Of a stretch of 53,619 bases of DNA, positions 46,881 through 53,619 are shown piece by piece. Both the position numbers and the translations under genes were made by a program. This stretch comes from Flavobacteriaceae bacterium bin25 (lineage in GTDB: Bacteria; Bacteroidota; Bacteroidia; Flavobacteriales; Flavobacteriaceae), in the NCBI GenBank assembly GCA_002238525.1, contig MPMN01000012.1:1-53619 (forward strand). The letters are read 5' to 3'. Position 1 is the stretch's first letter, and each line of letters opens with the position of its first letter. The notes beneath the pieces were generated by a model. That model was not told the DNA's origin, ran no database searches, and saw only the letters and a list, made by a program, of their open reading frames with translations.

Positions 46881-47177
46881 TTAAAATGAAGACAACAAAA
46901 AATCACCCTCTAAATTTGTTCCTATGTCTTGCCTGCTAATGCAGATATAAATGCTTTGACCATTATTTTTTGCGAAAGTTGTGTTTAAGTGATGATTGTG
47001 CGGTTCATCTGTATCTACAAAAACTTCATCAGATTCTTCAACTTCTATTTGACGTATCTCAGTTTGTAATTCATTCTTAATTTTGTCTTTCCTTTCTTTG
47101 GCATCAGAAGTAAGATCACAACCAAATAGCAAAGGACAAAAATGAATAAGATTAACTATAATATTAGGTTTTCCCAT
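46881..47177 (-). CDS. Hypothetical small protein, possible lipoprotein
   Basis: 98 residues with a hydrophobic start ending in FCPLLFGC, a weak lipobox, then a charged region (SDAKERKDKIKNELQTEIRQ). No family recognised. It is divergent from the gene at 47294 with about 115 bp between. It could be a real small envelope protein or a chance frame. Confidence 0.4.
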   Translation of the reverse strand: MGKPNIIVNLIHFCPLLFGCDLTSDAKERKDKIKNELQTEIRQIEVEESDEVFVDTDEPHNHHLNTTFAKNNGQSIYICISRQDIGTNLEGDFLLSSF

Positions 47178-47293
47178 TTTTATATGATATTATGTGTGCA
47201 TTGAACAATAAGTATAATTCATTTCAACAGAACCAATTTTATTTTTCAAAAGGTTTATTTTTAGAACATATGGAAATGTAGAAAAAGAAGAAC

Positions 47294-47833
47294 ATGAATA
47301 AAAAAGAAAAACACCCGTATTTTAGTGATGATGAAATGGAGTTGTATGAACTCTTCCCAGAATCTTTTAAGGCCATAAAATCAGGAGAATTAATACATGA
47401 AGCAGAAGATTCATTAAGACCTATCATGATTTTGGTAAGAGGAAAATTCAAGGAATTAACCCAGAATTCATCTACTATTCATTCCAGAAAATCAAAGAAA
47501 TTTTTTTATGCCATTCAAAAAAACCTTCAATCTTTTTTTCAAGAAAGAGTAGATAAAGATAGGGCACATTATTTTAGACGGCATCTCAATGAACAAGACA
47601 AAAAAGAATATGACCAAGATTGGAAAGAGGTCAAAAAAGAAGGGAAAGAAGAACTTCGAAAAATAAAATCATGTAGAAACATTTCTGAACTTTGGGAATG
47701 GATTCAAAATGCTACTTCTCAATGTCCATTGGATGGAGTTCTCATCGCATCAACTATCTTAGAGACCATCTTTTATCTTGTCAACAACCAAGAAAAAGGA
47801 GAGAATTTAGGGGGAGTTCCCCTTGATCCTTGA
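47294..47833 (+). CDS. Hypothetical protein
   Basis: 179 residues, highly charged and probably mostly helical (KEYDQDWKEVKKEGKEELRK). It has a short hydrophobic stretch near the C-terminus (LIASTILETIFYLVNN). I do not recognise a family. It reads as a real gene in composition, and a small broken gene follows after 24 bp with an AAGGAG-like Shine-Dalgarno. Confidence 0.55.
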   Translation: MNKKEKHPYFSDDEMELYELFPESFKAIKSGELIHEAEDSLRPIMILVRGKFKELTQNSSTIHSRKSKKFFYAIQKNLQSFFQERVDKDRAHYFRRHLNEQDKKEYDQDWKEVKKEGKEELRKIKSCRNISELWEWIQNATSQCPLDGVLIASTILETIFYLVNNQEKGENLGGVPLDP

Positions 47834-47857
47834 TTATAAATAAAAAAGGAGCTTACC

Positions 47858-48025
47858 ATGATATCCCAATTAATGTGTATTGATCCTCTTCATATCCAAA
47901 ACGCTGAAAACAAAAAAGTACTTATTTCAGGCGAAATCACAGAGATCACTTGAAAACGTGCACAAGAAATCCTATCCAAATCAGGGGCTATCATCGAATA
48001 CGGACAGAGGACAATAAAACGTTAA
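47858..48025 (+). pseudogene. Small unknown gene with an in-frame TGA
   Basis: ATG 47858 gives MISQLMCIDPLHIQNAENKK then VLISGEITEIT, TGA (47951), and the same frame resumes KRAQEILSKSGAIIEYGQR before TAA. An AAGGAG sits 7 bp upstream. A single nonsense change is the simplest explanation. Family unknown. Confidence 0.45.
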
Positions 48026-48063
48026 ATAGAAATCAGGAACTAAATTGTGCTAGTGTGTTTAAC

Positions 48064-48602
48064 CCCGACTTTCGCACTTTTTTGAGTGTTTTTTTTCACT
48101 TAAACACCTGTATGTCAGTCATATAGATGATATATTTTGGATTTATTTTGTGAAAAAGTTTCCATGTGAGATGCTTTTTTATCGCTGTTTATTTAATTGA
48201 ATGTAATATATTTGCACCATATTTTATATTTCCATGTTATATTACATTGAAGTCGTATCAAATAGAAATTACAGACCAACCACTCTGCTCCGTAAAGCCT
48301 GGAGAGAGGAAAAAAAGTCAAAAGAAAAACTATAGCCAATTTGAGCAACTTTCACTCCTCTGTTATTGAGGGCTTTAAAGCAGCTATCAAAGGAGTAGTA
48401 GTCTATAAGGATATTTCCAAAGCCTTCCCCATCAAAAGATCTTTACCTCATGGGCATATAGCTTGCATTTTGGGATTGATCAAAAATTAGAACTTATTGG
48501 TATCGATCAGAACAAAATGTTTCCATTAAAGTAACAGTTGGAAATGCCACTTTTTTCAGGCCTGGTAAGGGTTTTGGGCGTATTTCGACCCGAAAGTCAG
48601 GT
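48064..48602 (+). mobile_element. IS1634-family deletion derivative, copy B (inverted relative to copy A)
   Basis: Begins CCCGACTTTCGCAC and ends CCGAAAGTCAGG. It is closely similar over its whole length to the reverse complement of 9272-9811. It contains the transposase N-terminus (ATG 48234, YIEVVSNRNYRPTTLLRKAW) with a frameshift and the extreme C-terminal coding end. No matching target duplication was seen. Confidence 0.65.
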
Positions 48603-48688
48603 CTAATAGTCCACATTCTATTCCCGGCTATCACTCTTTTTTTGATGTCCTTCTATTTATAGTATATATGCTCAAATTTGTAGTTTTC

Positions 48689-49277
48689 ATGTCTTACCAT
48701 ATTGATGTCATACCCAATAGAAATTACAGACCAACCACTCCTTCGTAAAGCTTGGAGGGAGACAAAGAAAATCAAGAAAAAACCATAGCTAACTTGAGCG
48801 ACTTTCCTCCCTCTGTTGTAAAAGGCATTAAAGTAGTTGTCAAAAGTCATGTATTTCTATGTTCACTAAGGTATTATACTGAGTGGCATCTCAAGGGTGA
48901 ACCAGATCCTTTATTGCTTTCAGATGAGGATATAGGTAAACAAAAGCGAAATATATAAATACACCTATTAGCAAGGCATAGATATCAGATAGTACGATAA
49001 AGAAACAGAATAGCAGAAATACAGAAGATAGTCATCTTGTACATTTCTTATCACCCGGAGGAATGATCAGGAAACCTTGACGTTAGATTAGGTATGCCTA
49101 ACCGGAAATACTGACCGAGTGATTCATGTGATGTCTGAGGCAACGGAGATTCAACAGAGGGTGTTCGAACTCATTGGAGTTGATCAAAAAAAGATGTTCC
49201 CAGTAAAGTAACGGATGGAAATGGCACTTTTCCCAGTCCTGGTAAGTGTTTGGCGTAATTTCGATCCGAAAGTCAGG
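48689..49277 (+). pseudogene. IS1634-family transposase remnant, copy C
   Basis: ATG 48689 reads HIDVIPNRNYRPTT, then in another frame EKTIANLSDFPPSVVKGIKV. Further on come TDRVIHVMSEATEIQQRVFE and LIGVDQKKMFPVK followed by a stop, and the element end CCGAAAGTCAGG at 49277. It is a different internal deletion that keeps more of the C-terminus than copies A and B. The left inverted repeat was not found. Confidence 0.6.
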
Positions 49278-49671
49278 TCTAAATATCTAAACATTTGATT
49301 GCAATATTCTATTGTTCTTGTTCGTATAACCATTACATTGTTGAGAGGTATAAGTCAGATCCACTTCCACAGCTTGTTCTGATACATATGATTGCAACCT
49401 ATACCATGCTGTTTTAAAAATGACTCAATTTTAACCGCTCTTATGTCATTTTTTCGTGGATTATCTATGGTTCCTTTAGCTGTTTTGGTGACATTTTTGT
49501 TTTTGAGCCTGCTATAGCAGATAGGAATTTCCGTTGTTCCGAAGGAACAATAACTAAACATAGCCAACTCCTCCAAAAAATAGGTTGGAGGGATAGTCCC
49601 TGCAAATCTATAGATATTGCTAAGTGACAACGAATATAAACGATTTGAGTGCTATTTTTAATTTAATTCAT

Positions 49672-49679
49672 TATATTTG
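49672..49679 (+). promoter_or_regulatory. -7 element (TATATTTG) for the surface lipoprotein gene
   Basis: Perfect TAnnTTTG with TTTG at 49644-49647, a spacer of 24 bp (longer than usual). It implies an approximately 390-nt 5' leader before ATG 50072. Confidence 0.4.
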
Positions 49680-49745
49680 CGGCTCATAGTTATGCTATAA
49701 ATATTACTTTCTTGAGCATTAACCTATCTGTATGGGAACAGTTAT

Positions 49746-49765
49746 TGTCAATCAATAGATTGACA
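49746..49765 (+). promoter_or_regulatory. Leader hairpin (TGTCAATC / GATTGACA)
   Basis: A perfect 8-bp stem with a 4-nt loop in the leader of the surface lipoprotein. Another perfect 7-bp hairpin lies at 49845-49866 (AAACTGC / GCAGTTT). Confidence 0.4.
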
Positions 49766-49791
49766 TTCAACTGGTTGTTCTTTGCGAAATA

Positions 49792-49965
49792 CCCCCCCCC
49801 TATTTTGGAATCGGGGAGCAGGTAGTCCCTCCCAGGCTTCAAACAAACTGCTCTTTTATGCAGTTTCCTCCAATCAAGTATGCTTCATGCTTGCTTTTTT
49901 TTCTATTGGGAAGGACATGCAATCCTATTTCCCCATATTATCAAAAAGAAAACAATGGGGGGGGG
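49792..49965 (+). repeat. C9 and G9 homopolymer tracts in the leader
   Basis: Nine Cs at 49792-49800 and nine Gs at 49957-49965 lie in the untranslated leader of the surface lipoprotein gene. They are complementary and could pair, and each is long enough to slip in replication. Confidence 0.6.
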
Positions 49966-50071
49966 TAAATACAGCTTATGATTTTTTGCCGGTCCGTTTT
50001 GAGGACTTTCATCTATTGCAACCAATTGCATATAGCACAAACACGAATAAACCTATTAGATATACTATCCA

Positions 50072-53000
50072 ATGAGATTAAGATTTTTTTCAAATCCTTT
50101 ATTTATTTCTGTAGTAGCACTACTTCTATTATTTTCTTGTAATGATGGAGATGTTGTGCCTACACCACCTATTGAGCCAGTAGCAGCAAAGTTTACTATT
50201 GCCACATCATCAGGTGCCGGTGGTTCAATAACCCATAGTCAAAGTGTAGATGGTGGTCAGTCGGTGACCATAACTGCCACTGCTCAGGAGCACTATCGGT
50301 TGAAGCAATGGACAGGCGACTGTGGTGGTTTTGGCCCAGAGAATTCCGAAATCACCATCACGGTTTCCGAGAATTGTCAGATAGGGGCTGAGTTTGAAAA
50401 GATCAACTACAGCATCACCGCTACATCTTCTGATGGAGGGAGTGTCAATGAAGGAGAACTATCAAGAGAACACGGACAGGTAGTCTCTTTTACTGCAGAG
50501 CCTGAAGAAGGCTATCAGTTAAGTGGATGGACACGGGCCGAAGGTAGTGAATGCCCTGACCTTATAATTGCCAAAAACAAAGTGACCTTCACAGTTGCAG
50601 GTAATTGTAGTTTGGAAGCGGTTTTTACCAGAGCCCCACGTACCATTACCATAGAATCTCCTTCGACTGGCATCAACCCCGAATCGGGGGTTACCAATGG
50701 AGAAATAACCATTACTCCATCTGCAACTGTTGACCATGGTGAGCAAGTGAAGATTACAGCTACTGCCGATGAACATTATGCCTTCAAGGGTTGGTCTGGA
50801 AGCTGCGGAGAGTTTGGTGCTGATGAATCAACTATAACGATTACTCTGGAGTCTGATTGTACGATATCAGCAATCTTTGAGAAGGTTAGATATACGATCA
50901 CAGCAACTGCGGGTGATGGCGGTTCGATAGATGGTCCTAAAGAGCAAAGCAAAGTATTTGGTGATCCGGTCACCTTTAAAGCTAATTCAAAAGAGGGGTA
51001 TGAGTTCAGCGGTTGGAAAATTACAGGCTCTGGTTGTCCCACTCTACCGGATCTAGGGGATGCTACTGCTGACTTTAATGTAGGAGGTGATTGTAGCCTG
51101 ATAGCTGTGTTTATGAAATTGCCCCGTATCATTACCACATCATCAAGCGAAGGAGGGCAGATTACTGATCCCCAAAATGTGGAACATGGAGATGAGGTAT
51201 CTATTACAGCTACTGCTGCTGAATTTTATCAGCTGGAACAATGGAAAGGCGATTGTGGTGTGTTTAGCAAAGAGGAGACAACCATTTCCTTTACTGCAAC
51301 AAAGGATTGCCATCTGGAATCTGTATTTACGAAAGTACCTCTTACGATTACCACTTCCTCAAGCGAAGGAGGACAGATTACTGATCCCCAAAATGTGGAA
51401 CATGGAGATGAGGTATCTATTACAGCTACTGCTGATCAGCATTTTCAATTAGTCGAATGGTCTGGTGATTGCGGTGAATTTAGTAAAGAGGAGACAAGCA
51501 TTTCATTTTCTGCGACAAAAGATTGTCAGGTTGGGGCAGTATATGAAAAGATACCATACGCTATTACAGCGACATCTTCTGCTGGGGGCTCGTTATCATC
51601 CGTTGGTGACCGCTTATCGGAATTGAGTTTCAAGAAAGTGCAAGGTGATTCTGTTACCCTAACCGCTGATCCGGATGAGGGATATGAATTCACTCATTGG
51701 AACCTGACCGGAACGGCTTGTGGTAAACTTTCTGACTCTTCTAGTAGCCAAGCGACCTTTGTTGTGCAAGGAAATTGTGAATTGGAAGCTGTTTTCAATA
51801 AATTGAGTCATGTCATCAGTACTTCTTCTTCTGTTGGCGGTAAGATAGTCCCTAACCAAAGTGTGGAGGTGGAGTTTGGCAAGGAAATAACGATCACTGC
51901 AACTTCGAATGAAGGTTATGAATTTAAAGAATGGGAAAGTGGCTGTGGCGATTTAAATCAGGATCAATCAACGATCACATTCACTCCGAGTAATGACTGC
52001 AACGTAAAGGCTAAATTTCAAAAGAAACGTTATACTGTTACTGCATCGGCAGGGACTGGTGGTAATGTAGATACTGAATCGGTGGAAAGGGAGCATGGTG
52101 AAACGGTCACCGTAACTGCTGTTTCTGATGAAGGGTATGAGTTTGATAGATGGAGTCTGTCGGGTTCAGGCTGTCAGGAGGTAACTGATTATACCTATTC
52201 CATTGCTGAGTTTAAGGCGAGAGGAGATTGTGAGTTAAAAGCTATTTTTACCCTTACAGAATCCATTGATTTAGCATCAACTGGAACTGCAGAAGAATCT
52301 ATTGAACCGACACAAACGGGAGATGAACTGTCTAATGATCAAAGAAATCAAGGACAGGGCTCTGGGATTCCGGTAGCAGGATCAGAAACGGATACTTCGA
52401 GACTGGATTTATACAAGGAAAGTTCGTTAGAAAACCTCGCTGTTGACCATTCAGAGTCAACGAACAGTCTTGAGTTAGATCCGAATGGTGTGACGGTGAG
52501 GTTGAATGGAGATTGTTCCACTGCCATAGGGAAAACATTAGAGCTTAATGGGGAAGATTATTTGATTGTTGACTTAAATTTGTTGGGTAAAACTATGCTT
52601 CAGAAAGGAGATGTATCAAAGGTATGTACCACCTGTGTGACGGATATGACTAGATTGATCAGGCACTATGCTATTGAATGTGATGATTATTCGGGCCAAG
52701 TTTTTTGCATTAAGAGTAGTTTTAATCAAGATATATCAAGTTGGGATGTCAGTAATGTAACCAATATGCGTTTTATGTTTCACTCTGCAGAGGAATTTAA
52801 TCAAGACATATCCAAGTGGGATGTTAGCAATGTAACAGATATGCAGAGAATGTTTCGTTTTGCGACCGCTTTTAATCAGGATTTAACCGATTGGGATGTA
52901 AGTAGTGTAACAGATATGAACAACATGTTTGAATTTGCTAGTGCTTTTAATGGGGATTTATCTGGCTGGAGACCCTCTAAGGTGACCAATATGTCGAGAA

Positions 53001-53619
53001 TGTTTGCTGGTGCTACTTCCTTTAATCAGGATTTATCCGATTGGGATGTCAGCAGTGTAAGGAACATGAATGCTATGTTTTCAGCCGCTCGTGCTTTTAA
53101 TGGGGAACTTGACTGGGAGGAGGATACGAGTATGGTGACTGACATGGGCGCAATGTTTTTTCTAGCCGATAGTTTTGATCAAGACATATCAAGTTGGGAT
53201 GTCAGTAGTGTACGCAATATGGGTTCAATGTTTATGACTGCTTTTTCCTTTAATCAGGATTTATCGGATTGGGATGTCAGTAATGTACGCAGCATGGCTC
53301 AGATGTTTTATCAAGCAACCTCATTTAATCAGGATTTAGTCTGGGAGGAAAATACGCGTAATGTGCGCAATATGGAATCTATGTTTAAAGATGCTAAAGC
53401 CTTCAATGGGGACATTAGTAGCTGGAATGTAAGTAATGTAGTCCATCTACCTCATATGTTTAAAGATGCTAAAGCCTTCAATGGGGACCTTAGTAGCTGG
53501 AACGTAGAGAATATATTGAACATGCGCGAGATGTTTTATGGCGCTACCTCTTTTAATCAAGATATTAGTGGCTGGGATGTGAGCAATGTGACCAATATGC
53601 AGGGCATGTTTGCTCACTC
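50072..53619 (+). CDS. Large surface lipoprotein: InlB-like repeats followed by BspA/DUF285 repeats (runs off the window)
   Basis: At least 1182 residues from ATG 50072; the 3' end is outside. Lipoprotein signal RLRFFSNPLFISVVALLLL then FSC with Cys23. Residues about 35-730 contain roughly nine ~75-residue modules of the divergent InlB/Listeria-Bacteroides type (ITATSSxGGS...GxxVTITATAxExYxLxxW... GDCGxF...CxLxAVF), each with conserved Cys pairs. A Ser/Thr-rich linker follows, then a LDPNGVTVRLN segment. From about residue 880 there are 25-residue DUF285 repeats (FNQDISSWDVSNVTNMxxMF). Such proteins are surface-exposed and often mediate adhesion or co-aggregation. The long leader with C9/G9 tracts may allow variable expression. 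Confidence 0.88.
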   Translation, partial: MRLRFFSNPLFISVVALLLLFSCNDGDVVPTPPIEPVAAKFTIATSSGAGGSITHSQSVDGGQSVTITATAQEHYRLKQWTGDCGGFGPENSEITITVSENCQIGAEFEKINYSITATSSDGGSVNEGELSREHGQVVSFTAEPEEGYQLSGWTRAEGSECPDLIIAKNKVTFTVAGNCSLEAVFTRAPRTITIESPSTGINPESGVTNGEITITPSATVDHGEQVKITATADEHYAFKGWSGSCGEFGADESTITITLESDCTISAIFEKVRYTITATAGDGGSIDGPKEQSKVFGDPVTFKANSKEGYEFSGWKITGSGCPTLPDLGDATADFNVGGDCSLIAVFMKLPRIITTSSSEGGQITDPQNVEHGDEVSITATAAEFYQLEQWKGDCGVFSKEETTISFTATKDCHLESVFTKVPLTITTSSSEGGQITDPQNVEHGDEVSITATADQHFQLVEWSGDCGEFSKEETSISFSATKDCQVGAVYEKIPYAITATSSAGGSLSSVGDRLSELSFKKVQGDSVTLTADPDEGYEFTHWNLTGTACGKLSDSSSSQATFVVQGNCELEAVFNKLSHVISTSSSVGGKIVPNQSVEVEFGKEITITATSNEGYEFKEWESGCGDLNQDQSTITFTPSNDCNVKAKFQKKRYTVTASAGTGGNVDTESVEREHGETVTVTAVSDEGYEFDRWSLSGSGCQEVTDYTYSIAEFKARGDCELKAIFTLTESIDLASTGTAEESIEPTQTGDELSNDQRNQGQGSGIPVAGSETDTSRLDLYKESSLENLAVDHSESTNSLELDPNGVTVRLNGDCSTAIGKTLELNGEDYLIVDLNLLGKTMLQKGDVSKVCTTCVTDMTRLIRHYAIECDDYSGQVFCIKSSFNQDISSWDVSNVTNMRFMFHSAEEFNQDISKWDVSNVTDMQRMFRFATAFNQDLTDWDVSSVTDMNNMFEFASAFNGDLSGWRPSKVTNMSRMFAGATSFNQDLSDWDVSSVRNMNAMFSAARAFNGELDWEEDTSMVTDMGAMFFLADSFDQDISSWDVSSVRNMGSMFMTAFSFNQDLSDWDVSNVRSMAQMFYQATSFNQDLVWEENTRNVRNMESMFKDAKAFNGDISSWNVSNVVHLPHMFKDAKAFNGDLSSWNVENILNMREMFYGATSFNQDISGWDVSNVTNMQGMFAH
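51131..51434 (+). repeat. Near-identical 88-bp internal direct repeat
   Basis: 51131-51218 and 51347-51434 differ at only about three or four positions and are 216 bp (72 codons) apart. This marks a recent duplication of one InlB-like module. Confidence 0.75.

Noticed and set aside
49355-49630. 91-codon minus-strand frame
   Set aside because: No recognisable motifs, no promoter, and it lies in a stretch of IS debris with hairpins.
49782-50075. 97-codon plus-strand frame through the leader of the surface lipoprotein
   Set aside because: It crosses the C9 and G9 tracts, has no recognisable features, and overlaps the true lipoprotein start out of frame. It is probably chance.
50072-53619. Repeats in the last 3.5 kb as a CRISPR array
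   Set aside because: The repeats are in-frame protein repeats (InlB-like and DUF285) with varied sequence and no constant repeat/spacer pattern. No cas genes are present.

Overview
The window looks like an AT-rich chromosomal segment from a member of the Bacteroidota, probably Cytophagales-like. Evidence: a TonB-dependent receptor with a carboxypeptidase-regulatory N-terminal domain, a DUF4837 lipoprotein, YbeY with the Bacteroidota-type third metal ligand, a GlnS-type glutaminyl-tRNA synthetase, BspA/DUF285 surface repeats, and several TAnnTTTG (-7) promoter elements. No 16S or other species-level marker is present, so the genus cannot be named.

Layout. 1-10.1 kb is accessory DNA. It holds an IS1634-type transposase end, a 424-bp element with terminal inverted repeats, a restriction-modification island (frameshifted C-type regulator, beta-class DNA methyltransferase, nuclease-methyltransferase fusion, and a nonsense-mutated second methyltransferase) bracketed by repeats, a TonB receptor, and two further small inverted-repeat elements. 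10.1-13.1 kb carries the most unusual locus: a TnpB-N-terminus-like small gene overlapping a gene for two ClpX-like AAA+ modules in tandem, the first lacking the ClpP-docking IGF-loop segment. 13.1-14.3 kb is an intact IS1595-family element.

14.3-23 kb is catabolic and secretory. On the minus strand is a 3-keto-sugar cluster (two DUF1080 genes, one with an internal stop, plus a Tat-exported Gfo/Idh/MocA oxidoreductase). On the plus strand is a run of SMP-30 lactonase, metallo-beta-lactamase-fold hydrolase, subtilase and M1 peptidase. 23-25.5 kb has a Fic/AbiEi-type regulator with duplicated upstream DNA and a decayed BspA gene.

25.8-31.6 kb and 36.4-46.8 kb are mostly housekeeping: rnpA, elaA-like, rpiB, RNase R, tRNA-Cys, glnS, then SPFH, gltX, ybeY, mnmG, a methyltransferase, holB, a PGK carrying an extra N-terminal domain, and DUF4837. 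Two parS-like palindromes flank mnmG, suggesting an origin-proximal position. Between these blocks, 31.6-36.4 kb is a decayed accessory island (DUF488 fusion, XRE remnant, IS1595, IS21 and IS1380 remnants, DprA-like gene, broken ComF-like gene). From 46.8 kb to the end are small unknown genes, IS1634 deletion derivatives, and a large surface lipoprotein with InlB-like and BspA repeats that runs off the window.

The overall impression is of conserved informational genes interleaved with mobile elements and many recently broken genes.
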